From NCBI GenBank assembly GCA_910577935.1, contig CAJTOT010000039.1:1-30132 (forward strand): a stretch of 30,132 nucleotides of DNA. Direction: 5' to 3'. The translations under genes and the position numbers were made by a program. Below are positions 7,141-15,440 of the stretch, piece by piece (within the stretch, counting starts at the first letter, position 1; each line of letters begins with the position of its first letter). The notes beneath the pieces are model-generated. The model was not told the DNA's origin, ran no database searches, and saw only the letters and a list, made by a program, of their open reading frames with translations. Origin of the DNA: an uncultured Hungatella sp. GTDB lineage: Bacteria > Bacillota > Clostridia > Lachnospirales > Lachnospiraceae.

Positions 7141-7169
7141 TTGAGCTTGCCAGAGGTTTATGTTATACT
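7141..7169 (+). promoter_or_regulatory. Promoter of the S10 peptidase gene
   Basis: TTGAGC and TATACT are separated by 17 bases, with a TGT extension before the -10 box (TGTTATACT). This gives a leader of about 28 bases before the ATG. Confidence 0.65.
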
Positions 7170-7203
7170 TTTAGGACTAAATTTGAGATGGAGAGGTTGA
7201 CAA

Positions 7204-8634
7204 ATGAACGTACATTTTCAAGAATGCTGGGACAAGACCTGTTACGAATCGGACCACGTGATAAATCTTCGCGGGCAGGAGGTTCACTACCATACGGTGT
7301 GCGAGGACAATTTCTTTTACAATGAAGAGGGAAAGGCGGTGGCTACCATCTACTCCTACGCCTACCTGCGCAGTGATGGGGAGAGCGGTTCCGCAAGGCC
7401 GGTGATGTTCGCCTACAACGGAGGGCCGGGGTCTGCCAGTCTGTGGCTTCACCTGGGGCTGGTAGGGCCCAGAAGAGTAAAGCTGGCTGACGAGATCAAC
7501 CTGCCCACCGTGCCGCCCTTTGAGCTGGAGGACAACCCCAACTGTCTTCTGGATATCTGTGACATCGTGGTGGTGGATATGGTGGGGACCGGTCTGGGGC
7601 GGCTGTTTGACGACGGCGCGAAAGAAGCGTTCTACGGGTCTGACGCGGATATCCGCCAGCTTGCCATGTTCGTGGACGGCTGGCTGACCCGCCACGACCG
7701 CCACAACAACCCGGTGTTTCTGGCGGGGGAGAGCTACGGCACAGGCCGCTCCGCCCTTCTGGCGGCAGAGCTCCTGGGCGGCGGCCCGGAGAATCAGGAC
7801 ACCCTGGGCATCTCCGTCAGCGGAATCCTGCTTCTGGGGAGTTATTTCTATGAGCCGACGGCGTTTTCCCAGATGGCTTTAAACATCCCCTCCATGGCGG
7901 CTGCCAACTGCTATCACAACCCGGAGGGGAAGCCGTCCCTCACGGAGTTTGTGAGACAGGCCTACGAGTTCACGGGGGAAGAGTATCTGCCCGCGTTCTA
8001 CCAGGGAGACGCCCTGCCTGAGGAGAAAAAGTCCGGCGTAATCCAGAGGCTGGCTTATTTTACAGGACTGGAAGAGGACTACCTGGAGCAGAACTGGCTG
8101 GACGTTCCCATGAGGGACTACATGAAACTGCTCTTAAAGGATTCCTGCCAGGTGGTGGGCTTCTATGACAGCCGCTATACCTGGCCGGACCTTCCGGGCA
8201 TCGCCGACGCCAACGTCATCGCTGACGACCCGGCCATGGGCCAGTACACCCCCGCCTTCCAGGCAGGCTTCGCGCTGCTGCGGAAGGAGCTGGGCATTGC
8301 CGTGGAGCGCCGGAGCAAAGGGCTGGCTCACGGAGTCAATACCCAGTGGGACCGGAAGTTCAAGAGAAATCCGGGGCAGGCCCTGGCGGGGGCCATGAGA
8401 AGGAACAAGAGCCTCAGGGTGTTTTTCGCCTCCGGTCTCTTTGACCTGTGCACCACTGCCGGCAATGCCCGTTTCCTGGCCCGCCACAACAAGCTGGACC
8501 CGTCCAGAATCACCATAGGAGAATACCCCTCCGGCCATATGGCCTATCTGGGGGAGGAGAGCGCGAAAATGCTGGGGGATGACTTGAGGGCTTTTGTCAC
8601 AGACGCCGCAAAAGACTCTTTCCAAGGGCTTTGA
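7204..8634 (+). CDS. Peptidase S10 family protein (serine carboxypeptidase-like)
   Basis: A 476-residue alpha/beta-hydrolase of the serine carboxypeptidase family. Near residue 70 it has FAYNGGPGSASLWLHLG, the oxyanion-hole region of the family (NGGPG). The nucleophile is S177 in GESYGTGRSA, the acid is probably D414 in SGLFDLCTTAG, and the base is H445 in YPSGHMAYLG. Such enzymes release C-terminal residues from peptides, best at acid pH. There is no signal peptide, so the protein appears cytoplasmic, unlike most eukaryotic members. The start has GGAGAGG upstream. The gene has its own promoter, and another promoter follows it, so it is probably monocistronic. Confidence 0.88.
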   Translation: MNVHFQECWDKTCYESDHVINLRGQEVHYHTVCEDNFFYNEEGKAVATIYSYAYLRSDGESGSARPVMFAYNGGPGSASLWLHLGLVGPRRVKLADEINLPTVPPFELEDNPNCLLDICDIVVVDMVGTGLGRLFDDGAKEAFYGSDADIRQLAMFVDGWLTRHDRHNNPVFLAGESYGTGRSALLAAELLGGGPENQDTLGISVSGILLLGSYFYEPTAFSQMALNIPSMAAANCYHNPEGKPSLTEFVRQAYEFTGEEYLPAFYQGDALPEEKKSGVIQRLAYFTGLEEDYLEQNWLDVPMRDYMKLLLKDSCQVVGFYDSRYTWPDLPGIADANVIADDPAMGQYTPAFQAGFALLRKELGIAVERRSKGLAHGVNTQWDRKFKRNPGQALAGAMRRNKSLRVFFASGLFDLCTTAGNARFLARHNKLDPSRITIGEYPSGHMAYLGEESAKMLGDDLRAFVTDAAKDSFQGL

Positions 8635-8647
8635 TTTGTGTTATACT
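8619..8647 (+). promoter_or_regulatory. Promoter of the pyrH-polC gene series
   Basis: TTTCCA and TATACT are 17 bases apart with an extended -10 (TGTTATACT). The -35 box lies within the last codons of the S10 peptidase gene. The leader is about 60 bases, ending in AAAAAAAGGAG before pyrH. Confidence 0.6.
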
Positions 8648-8712
8648 GATAGCGAATGTCAAATAAATTTGCTGTTTTCCGTATGGGCGGCAAAAAAAGG
8701 AGACCATAAACC

Positions 8713-9414
8713 ATGAAGTGGAATCGTGTGTTTTTAAAATTGAGCGGCGAAGCGCTTGCGGGCCCGAAAAAGGCAGGATTTGACGAAGAAACTGTAAAAG
8801 AAGTGGCCCGGCAGGTTAAGATATCCGTGGACGCGGGAGTGGAAGTGGGGATTGTCATCGGCGGGGGCAATTTCTGGCGGGGGCGGACCAGCACGGCGGT
8901 GGACCGCGCCAAGGCGGACCAGATCGGCATGCTGGCCACGGTGATGAACTGCATCTACGTGTCGGAGATTTTCCGGGGCGCCGGGATGAAGACGGAGATT
9001 CTGACTCCCTTTGCCTGCGGTTCCATGACGAAACTGTTTTCCAAGGACCTGGCCAACGAGTACTTCGGACAGGGGAAGGTGGTATTTTTCGCGGGCGGAA
9101 CAGGACATCCCTATTTTTCCACAGACACGGGTATCACCTTGAGAGCCGTGGAGATGGAGGCGGATGTGATTCTCCTGGCCAAGTCCATCGACGGGGTCTA
9201 TGACAGCGACCCGGCGGTGAACCCGGAGGCCAGGAGGTATGAGACCATCAGCATCGGGGAGGTCATCGAGAAGCGGCTGGCCGTGGTGGATCTGACGGCG
9301 TCCATCATGTGCATGGAGCACAAGATGCCCATGGCGGTGTTTGACCTGAACGCGCCTGACAGCATTGCCGATGCCATGCAGGGAAAGATAGACGGCACCA
9401 TAGTGACCGTATAG
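8713..9414 (+). CDS. pyrH: UMP kinase
   Basis: A 233-residue hexameric bacterial UMP kinase that phosphorylates UMP to UDP for pyrimidine nucleotide supply. Visible family motifs are VFLKLSGEALAG at the N-terminus, VIGGGNFWRG for the phosphate site, GTGHPYFSTDTGITLRA for nucleotide binding, and a C-terminal FDLNAPDSIADAM. It is slightly shorter than the usual ~240 residues but complete. It is followed after 22 bases by frr, a pairing seen across bacteria. The usual upstream rpsB-tsf pair is missing; an S10 peptidase gene stands there instead. Confidence 0.96.
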   Translation: MKWNRVFLKLSGEALAGPKKAGFDEETVKEVARQVKISVDAGVEVGIVIGGGNFWRGRTSTAVDRAKADQIGMLATVMNCIYVSEIFRGAGMKTEILTPFACGSMTKLFSKDLANEYFGQGKVVFFAGGTGHPYFSTDTGITLRAVEMEADVILLAKSIDGVYDSDPAVNPEARRYETISIGEVIEKRLAVVDLTASIMCMEHKMPMAVFDLNAPDSIADAMQGKIDGTIVTV

Positions 9415-9436
9415 CCGTAAGGAGAAGGAGGAGAAC

Positions 9437-9991
9437 ATGCAGGAATTATTGAAGACTTATGAAGACAAGATGAACAAGACGCTGGAGGTGCTCCAGAGCG
9501 ATTATGGAACCATCCGCGCGGGGAGGGCCAACCCACATGTTCTGGACAAGATCAAGGTGGACTACTACGGCACACCCACCCCTCTTCAGCAGGTGGGCAA
9601 CATCTCCGTGCCCGAGGCCCGGATGATCGTGATCCAGCCCTGGGAGAAGAATCTTCTCAAAGCCATCGAGAAGGCCATCCTCACCTCTGACCTGGGGATC
9701 AATCCCACCAACGACGGCACGGTGATCCGCCTGGTGTTCCCGGAGCTGACGGAGGAGAGGAGAAAGCAGCTGGCCAAGGACGTGAAGAAGAAGGGGGAGG
9801 CGGCAAAGGTGGCCATGCGCAACATCCGCCGGGATGCCAATGACACCTTCAAGAAGATGGAGAAGTCCGGAGACATGTCCGAGGATGACCTGGAGCTGGC
9901 CAACAACAAGATTCAGAAGCTCATCGACAAGATGACGGATAAGGTGGACAAGGCTGTGGAGGCCAAGACAAAAGAAATTCTTACAGTATAA
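9437..9991 (+). CDS. frr: Ribosome recycling factor
   Basis: A 184-residue factor that splits post-termination ribosomes together with EF-G. The hallmark stretches are RAGRANPHVLDKIKVDYYG, the YGTPTPLQQVGNISVPEARM segment and NDGTVIRLVFPELTEERRK, with the long helical bundle at the C-terminus (KKMEKSGDMSEDDLE). Length is standard. The ribosome site is GGAGAAGGAGGAG. It forms an operon with pyrH. Confidence 0.97.
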   Translation: MQELLKTYEDKMNKTLEVLQSDYGTIRAGRANPHVLDKIKVDYYGTPTPLQQVGNISVPEARMIVIQPWEKNLLKAIEKAILTSDLGINPTNDGTVIRLVFPELTEERRKQLAKDVKKKGEAAKVAMRNIRRDANDTFKKMEKSGDMSEDDLELANNKIQKLIDKMTDKVDKAVEAKTKEILTV

Positions 9992-10038
9992 TACGACAGG
10001 GGCGGGCGATATGGAGGACCTGCCCCTTATGTGTACAC

Positions 10039-10109
10039 GGGGCGGGAAGGGTATGCCGCGGATGCGGCCCGCCCCGCCGCAGCGGACAGAGGAGGAATTT
10101 TCTCTGTCC
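10039..10109 (+). promoter_or_regulatory. Structured leader ahead of uppS
   Basis: The 137-base gap between frr and uppS holds successive hairpins. GGGGCGG (10039-10045) pairs with CCGCCCC (10069-10075) around an inner GCCGC/GCGGC stem. GGACAGAG (10084-10091) pairs with CTCTGTCC (10102-10109), with an AGGAGG sequence in the stem and loop. Neither has a T-tract, so these are not terminators. They could set mRNA processing or hide a ribosome site. Confidence 0.5.
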
Positions 10110-10128
10110 CATGGTTAGGAGGCGCCAG

Positions 10129-10851
10129 ATGAGTTTGGAAAATATGACGATACCGGAACATGTGGCCGTGATTCTGGACGGCAACGGGCGGTGGGCGAAA
10201 AAGAGAGGCATTCCCAGGGCTATGGGACACAAGGCGGGCTGCGAGACTCTGGAGAAGATGGTGAGGGTGGCCTCCGATGTGGGACTGCGGTATTTCACCG
10301 TCTACGGCTTCTCCACGGAGAACTGGAAGCGTTCCCGGGAGGAGGTGGGGGCTCTCATGCAGCTGTTCCGCTACTATATGGTCCGGCTTTTAAAGATTGC
10401 TTCCGCCAACAACGTGCGGGTGAAAATGATCGGGGAGAAGAGCCGGTTTGCGCCGGATATTATCAAGGGAATCGACGATCTGGTGGAGGGAACCAGGGAC
10501 AACACAGGCATGACCTTTGTGATCGCCATAAACTACGGGGGCAGGGATGAGATCGTCCGCGCCGCCAGGAAGCTGATCCGGGACTACCAGAGTACAGGGA
10601 AGGACCCGGAATACGTGGATGAGGCGGAGTTTGCCTCCTGCCTTGACACGGCGGATATCCCGGACCCGGACTTGATGATCCGCACCAGCGGGGAACTGAG
10701 GCTGTCCAACTATCTGCTGTGGCAGCTGGCCTATTCGGAGTTTTATATAACCCAATGTTTGTGGCCTGATTTTAATCAGGAAGAATTAGAAAAAGCCATC
10801 ATTGCGTATAATAGCAGAGAGCGCAGATTTGGCGGCAGAATAAAGGCGTAA
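10129..10851 (+). CDS. uppS: Undecaprenyl diphosphate synthase (cis-prenyltransferase)
   Basis: A 240-residue UPP synthase, making the C55 lipid carrier for peptidoglycan from FPP and IPP. The catalytic loop HVAVILDGNGRWAKKRG holds the metal-binding Asp. Downstream come YGFSTENWKRS and the C-terminal DLMIRTSGELRLSNYLLWQ and WPDF motifs. An in-frame ATG at 10111 would add six residues, but 10129 has AGGAGG six bases upstream, while 10111 is preceded by a closed hairpin; 10129 is therefore preferred. It precedes cdsA by 11 bases in a conserved lipid and envelope operon. Confidence 0.95.
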   Translation: MSLENMTIPEHVAVILDGNGRWAKKRGIPRAMGHKAGCETLEKMVRVASDVGLRYFTVYGFSTENWKRSREEVGALMQLFRYYMVRLLKIASANNVRVKMIGEKSRFAPDIIKGIDDLVEGTRDNTGMTFVIAINYGGRDEIVRAARKLIRDYQSTGKDPEYVDEAEFASCLDTADIPDPDLMIRTSGELRLSNYLLWQLAYSEFYITQCLWPDFNQEELEKAIIAYNSRERRFGGRIKA

Positions 10852-10862
10852 GGGGGTATCTT

Positions 10863-11663
10863 ATGTTTACAACCCGGTTAATCAGTGGAATTATTCTGGT
10901 AGTCCTTGCCATTTTGATCGTGGGCGCAGGGTGGAGCATCCTGTTTATCGTCAACGGGGCAGTCTCCATGATCGGCCTGTTTGAACTGTATCGGGTGCTG
11001 AAGATTGAGAGGAAGCCTCTGGCGGCCATCGGATATCTGGCCTGCGCCTTCTACTACGGGCTGATCTGGTTTGACGGACACCGGTACGTGACCCTTCTCG
11101 CCATCGGCACGCTGATGTGCCTTATGAGTTTTTATGTGTTTACATTTCCCAAGTATAAGACAGAGGAGATCACGGCGGCGTTTTTCGGCGTGTTCTATGT
11201 GGGAATCATGCTGTCCTACCTGTATCAGGTGAGACAGATGCCTGACGGAAATTACCTGGTGTGGCTCATCTTTTTCAGCTCCTGGGGGTGTGACACCTGC
11301 GCCTACTGTGCAGGAAAATTGTTTGGAAAGCACAAGATGACGCCGGTGCTCAGTCCCAAGAAGACTATCGAGGGAGCCATCGGGGGCGTGGCGGGGGCTG
11401 CGGTCCTGGGGTATGTCTATGCTGCGGTCCTGGGGCATCACATGATAGAGCTTGACAATCCCTGTCTGGCCTGTGCCCTGGCCTGCGGCGTGGCAGCCAT
11501 GATCTCCCAGGTGGGGGACCTGGCTGCGTCGGCCATCAAGAGAAACCATGAAGTGAAGGACTACGGACATCTCATACCAGGGCACGGCGGGATACTGGAT
11601 CGGTTTGACAGCATGATCTTTACGGCGCCTGCCATCTATCTGGTCATCACCCTGGTGCGCTGA
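10863..11663 (+). CDS. cdsA: Phosphatidate cytidylyltransferase
   Basis: A 266-residue polytopic membrane enzyme that makes CDP-diacylglycerol from phosphatidate and CTP, the branch point of phospholipid synthesis. Several hydrophobic helices start at residue ~7. The C-terminal family signature is intact: SAIKRNHEVKDYG followed by HLIPGHGGILDRFDS. A cytoplasmic KLFGKHKMTPVLSPKKTIEG segment, also typical, precedes it. Ribosome site AAGGGGG. Confidence 0.95.
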   Translation: MFTTRLISGIILVVLAILIVGAGWSILFIVNGAVSMIGLFELYRVLKIERKPLAAIGYLACAFYYGLIWFDGHRYVTLLAIGTLMCLMSFYVFTFPKYKTEEITAAFFGVFYVGIMLSYLYQVRQMPDGNYLVWLIFFSSWGCDTCAYCAGKLFGKHKMTPVLSPKKTIEGAIGGVAGAAVLGYVYAAVLGHHMIELDNPCLACALACGVAAMISQVGDLAASAIKRNHEVKDYGHLIPGHGGILDRFDSMIFTAPAIYLVITLVR

Positions 11664-11747
11664 TGAGCCGGTGCATATACGCAAGGACACCAGGATAAGG
11701 GGCCGGCGGACCATGCCGGCATCCGGAGACTGTCAGGAGGTATATTT

Positions 11748-12947
11748 ATGAGAGAACAATCTGCCGCCCATGAGGCGGAGGCGGGCGGGGGCTGCCCTGT
11801 CCCCCGCAGGAAGATTTCCATCCTGGGGTCCACAGGGTCCATCGGGACACAGACCCTGGAGGTAGTGAGGAATAACGGGGATATCCAGGTGACGGCCCTG
11901 GCCGCCGGGAGCAATACAGAACTTTTGGAAAAGCAGATACGAGAGTTTAAGCCCTCCCTCGCCTGTGTGTGGGACGAGGAGAAGGCCGGACAGCTGAAGC
12001 TGTCTGTGGCAGACCTGCCGGTGCGGGTGGTGTCGGGCATGGAAGGCCTTTTGGAGGCGGCGCGGGAGAAAGAGGCCCACATGGTGGTGACGGCGGTTGT
12101 GGGGATGATCGGAATCCGGCCCACCATCGCCGCCATGGAGGCGGGGAAGGACATTGCCCTGGCCAACAAGGAGACCCTTGTGACGGCGGGGCATATTATC
12201 ATGCCTCTGGCAAAGGAGAGAGGAGTCAGGATTCTCCCTGTGGACAGCGAGCACAGCGCTATTTTCCAGTGCCTCAACGGAGAAGACGGGCGCCGGATAC
12301 ACAAGCTCCTCCTCACCGCGTCGGGAGGGCCTTTCCGGGGGCGGAGGCTGGAGGAGCTTGAGGGTGTCCAGGTGGAGGACGCTTTAAAGCATCCCAACTG
12401 GTCCATGGGGAGGAAGATCACCATCGACTCCTCAACCATGGTGAACAAGGGGCTGGAGGTGATGGAGGCCCGGTGGCTGTTCGGGGTGGAGATAGATCAG
12501 ATTCAGGTGGTGATTCAGCCCAAAAGCGTGATTCACTCCATGGTGGAGTTTGAGGACGGCGCGGTTATGGCCCAGCTTGGCACGCCGGACATGAAGCTTC
12601 CTATCCAGTACGCCCTGTACTATCCGGAGCGGAGATTTCTGCCGGGAGAGAGGCTGGACTTCTGGACTCTGGGCCAGATCGTGTTTGAGAAGCCGGATTT
12701 TGACACCTTCCGGGGGCTAAGGCTGGCCTGTGAGGCGGGGAGAAGAGGCGGTTCACTGCCTGTGGTCTTCAACGCGGCCAACGAGTACGCGGTCAATGAA
12801 TTCCTGAACCGCCGAATCCCTTATCTGGGCATCGTGGAGATGATTGAGAAGGCTATGGGGAGCCACCAGGTGGTGGAGAACCCCACGGTTGACCAGATTC
12901 TGGAGGCGGAGAGGGAGACCAGAGAGCTGCTTGGGGGCGGCCGCTGA
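11748..12947 (+). CDS. dxr: 1-deoxy-D-xylulose-5-phosphate reductoisomerase
   Basis: A 399-residue NADPH-dependent enzyme that converts DXP to MEP, the first committed step of non-mevalonate isoprenoid synthesis. The NADPH-binding loop ILGSTGSIGTQTLEVV lies near residue 27. ALANKETLVTAG, the metal-binding VDSEHSAIFQCL and the flexible-loop region HPNWSMGRKITIDS are all present. The first ~20 residues (EQSAAHEAEAGGG) precede the normal family start and are probably a dispensable extension; the ribosome site AGGAGG supports this ATG. It works with ispG in this window. Confidence 0.95.
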   Translation: MREQSAAHEAEAGGGCPVPRRKISILGSTGSIGTQTLEVVRNNGDIQVTALAAGSNTELLEKQIREFKPSLACVWDEEKAGQLKLSVADLPVRVVSGMEGLLEAAREKEAHMVVTAVVGMIGIRPTIAAMEAGKDIALANKETLVTAGHIIMPLAKERGVRILPVDSEHSAIFQCLNGEDGRRIHKLLLTASGGPFRGRRLEELEGVQVEDALKHPNWSMGRKITIDSSTMVNKGLEVMEARWLFGVEIDQIQVVIQPKSVIHSMVEFEDGAVMAQLGTPDMKLPIQYALYYPERRFLPGERLDFWTLGQIVFEKPDFDTFRGLRLACEAGRRGGSLPVVFNAANEYAVNEFLNRRIPYLGIVEMIEKAMGSHQVVENPTVDQILEAERETRELLGGGR

Positions 12948-13005
12948 TCTGCACTCTGTCCCAGGTGTAAGCTGTTGCGAATTTTTATAGAGAGAGGACT
13001 ATGGC

Positions 13006-14064
13006 ATGAGCATCATTGTGGCAATTCTCGTGTTCGGAATGATCATTCTGATTCACGAGTTTGGACATTTTATTGTGGCTAAAAAGTGCGGCATCGGGGT
13101 GCTGGAGTTTTCCATAGGCATGGGGCCAAGGCTGGTGAGCTTCGAGAAGGGGGAGACCAGGTATTCCATCAAGGCGCTTCCCTTCGGGGGCTCCTGCATG
13201 ATGATGGGAGAAGACGAAAATGATTCGGACCCCAGGGCCTTCAACAACAAGCCGGTGTGGGCCAGGATCGCGGTTATCGCCGCAGGTCCTGTGTTTAACT
13301 TTATTCTGGCTTTTTTTCTTGCCCTGGTGATTATCCGCGCGGCAGGACATGATTCTCCCAGGCTGCTGGGTGTCATCGACGGCCTTCCGGCCAAGGAGCA
13401 GGGAATGCAGGCAGGGGACTTAATCACCCGCCTGGGAAGAGAGCGGATCGTGGTGTACCGGGACATTACCATGTACATGATGCTGCACTCCTCCGACCCT
13501 GTGGAGGTGGAGTTTGAGCGGACTATGGAGGACGGGACCGTTCAGACCATGACGGCGCGGCTGGTTCCCAGATATGTCCAGGAGTACGGCGCCTACATGC
13601 TGGGAATTCAGGGGAACGCTTACCGGGAAGAGGTGACCGGGATCTTTGACACCGTAAAATACGGGGCGTACGAGGTGGTGTACTGGATAAAGACGGCTGT
13701 CCGCAGTATCATGATGATGTTCCAGGGACAGGTGGGGGCAGACGACATAGCCGGCCCTGTGCGCATGGTCAGCATCATCGACGAGACCGTGGAGGAGAAC
13801 CGGCAGTACGGCATGGAGATGGTGGTTCTGAATCTCATCAACCTGTGCGTGCTGTTAAGCGCCAACTTAGGAGTCATGAATCTCCTTCCCATCCCGGCTC
13901 TGGACGGAGGGCGCCTGGCGTTTCTCCTGGTGGAGGCTGTGAGAGGAAAGCCTATTGACAAGGAAAAAGAGGGGATGGTCCACATGGCAGGCATGGTGCT
14001 TCTCATGTGCCTGATGGTATTCGTGCTCTTTAACGATATTGCCACCTTGTTTTTCAGAAAATAA
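13006..14064 (+). CDS. rseP: RIP metalloprotease RseP (site-2 protease)
   Basis: A 352-residue integral membrane zinc protease that cuts substrates within the membrane, usually anti-sigma factors or signal peptide remnants. The HEFGH zinc motif is at residues 17-21 in the first helix. A PDZ domain spans about 105-185 (PAKEQGMQAGDLITRLG). The second zinc ligand lies in NLLPIPALDGGR near residue 300. It sits between dxr and ispG, as in many Clostridia. The substrate cannot be told from this window. Confidence 0.95.
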   Translation: MSIIVAILVFGMIILIHEFGHFIVAKKCGIGVLEFSIGMGPRLVSFEKGETRYSIKALPFGGSCMMMGEDENDSDPRAFNNKPVWARIAVIAAGPVFNFILAFFLALVIIRAAGHDSPRLLGVIDGLPAKEQGMQAGDLITRLGRERIVVYRDITMYMMLHSSDPVEVEFERTMEDGTVQTMTARLVPRYVQEYGAYMLGIQGNAYREEVTGIFDTVKYGAYEVVYWIKTAVRSIMMMFQGQVGADDIAGPVRMVSIIDETVEENRQYGMEMVVLNLINLCVLLSANLGVMNLLPIPALDGGRLAFLLVEAVRGKPIDKEKEGMVHMAGMVLLMCLMVFVLFNDIATLFFRK

Positions 14065-14103
14065 CTGTTGTCAGGGCCGGGTCTTGAGGGACCTGCGCCC
14101 TCT

Positions 14104-14321
14104 GCTATGAAAGTCCCGCCGTCGATTAGGCGGCCTCCATTCAGGTATGCCAAATGCGCCCGCAGGACTTTCATGGGTGGTGGAGCGTCCGCCGCCGGGC
14201 GCATGCAGGTTTGCTATGAAAGTCCCGCCGCCGATTAGGCGGCATCCATTCAGGTATGCCAAATGCGCCCGCAGGACTTTCATGGGTGGTGGCGTGTCCG
14301 CCTCCGGGCGCATGCAGGTTT
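14104..14321. repeat. Two tandem 109-bp repeats with pseudoknot-like inverted repeats
   Basis: Copies at 14104-14212 and 14213-14321 differ at about five positions. A third copy is only begun at 14322. Each holds a hairpin (GCCGYC-GATTA-GGCGGC), an inverted repeat ATGAAAGTCC / GGACTTTCAT, and an inverted repeat TGCGCCCG / CGGGCGCA. The last two interleave, the topology of a pseudoknot. Both substitutions in the first hairpin region keep pairing or fall outside it. It reads open in several frames but starts no real gene; ispG begins at 14354. Confidence 0.85.
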
Positions 14322-14353
14322 GCTGTGAAAAGACGAAAGGGTTGAGGAGTAAG

Positions 14354-15433
14354 ATGAGCAGTAAGATGAGCAGGAACGAGACAAAGACAGTAAAAATCGG
14401 TGACAGAGTCATCGGCGGGGGCAACCCTGTTCTCATTCAGTCCATGTGCAACACAAAGACAGAAGATGTCCGGGGGACCGTGTCCCAGATTCTGGAGCTG
14501 GAGAAGGCAGGGTGCGAGATTATCCGGGTGGCGGTTCCCACCGTGGAGGCCGCCGAAAGTCTGGCCGAGATCAAGAGGCAGATTCACATTCCCCTGGTGG
14601 CGGATATTCATTTTGACTACCGCCTGGCGCTGGCAGCCATGGAACACGGGGCGGACAAGATACGGATCAACCCTGGAAATATCGGTTCCCCGGAGCGGGT
14701 GAGGGCTGTGGCGGACAAGGCCAGAAAGCTTCAGATTCCCATCAGGGTGGGCGTCAACAGCGGTTCCCTTGAGAAGAATCTTATAGAGAAATACGGCGGC
14801 GTGACGGCCCAGGGCCTGGTGGACAGCGCCCTGGACAAGGTGAAGATGATCGAGGACATGGGGTATGACAATCTGGTCATCAGCATTAAGTCCTCCGACG
14901 TTCTCATGTGCGTCAAAGCCCACCAGCTGATCGCCGCCAGGACCCGTCACCCCCTCCATGTGGGAATCACCGAGGCGGGGACGCTCGCCGCCGGGAACAT
15001 CAAGTCGGCGGTGGGCCTTGGGATCATCCTGAACCAGGGCATCGGCGACACCATCCGCGTGTCCCTCACAGGGGCTCCGGTGGAGGAGGTGAAGTCGGCA
15101 AAGCTGATCTTAAAGACCCTTGGGCTTAAAAAGGGAGGCGTTACCGTGGTGTCCTGTCCCACCTGCGGGCGGACGCAGATCGACCTCATCGGCCTTGCCG
15201 GTCAGGTGGAGAACATGGCCGCCGAGTTTGACGACCTGGATGTAAAGCTGGCAGTCATGGGCTGTGTGGTCAACGGGCCGGGAGAGGCCAGGGAGGCGGA
15301 TCTGGGCATCGCCGGCGGGGTCAGCGAAGGCCTTCTCATAAGAAAAGGGGAAGTGATCAGGAAACTTCCTGAGACGGAGCTTCTCCAGGCGCTGAGGGAA
15401 GAACTGGTGAAGCTGAGGGCAGAGCGGGAGTGA
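14354..15433 (+). CDS. ispG: 4-hydroxy-3-methylbut-2-en-1-yl diphosphate synthase
   Basis: A 359-residue [4Fe-4S] enzyme of the MEP isoprenoid pathway, converting MEcPP to HMBPP. The N-terminal TIM barrel begins VKIGDRVIGGGNPVLIQSMCNT and includes ADIHFDYRLAL and RINPGNIG. The C-terminal iron-sulfur domain has cysteines in VSCPTCGRTQ and MGCVVNGPGEA. The frame is open upstream through the repeats, but GAGGAG lies five bases before the ATG at 14354, and homology begins there. polC starts seven bases after the stop. Confidence 0.95.
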   Translation: MSSKMSRNETKTVKIGDRVIGGGNPVLIQSMCNTKTEDVRGTVSQILELEKAGCEIIRVAVPTVEAAESLAEIKRQIHIPLVADIHFDYRLALAAMEHGADKIRINPGNIGSPERVRAVADKARKLQIPIRVGVNSGSLEKNLIEKYGGVTAQGLVDSALDKVKMIEDMGYDNLVISIKSSDVLMCVKAHQLIAARTRHPLHVGITEAGTLAAGNIKSAVGLGIILNQGIGDTIRVSLTGAPVEEVKSAKLILKTLGLKKGGVTVVSCPTCGRTQIDLIGLAGQVENMAAEFDDLDVKLAVMGCVVNGPGEAREADLGIAGGVSEGLLIRKGEVIRKLPETELLQALREELVKLRAERE

Positions 15434-15440
15434 TGGGGAG

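Noticed and set aside
14147..14353. N-terminal extension of ispG through the 109-bp repeats
   Set aside because: Homology starts at 14354, which has its own GAGGAG site. The upstream codons merely read through the structured repeat.
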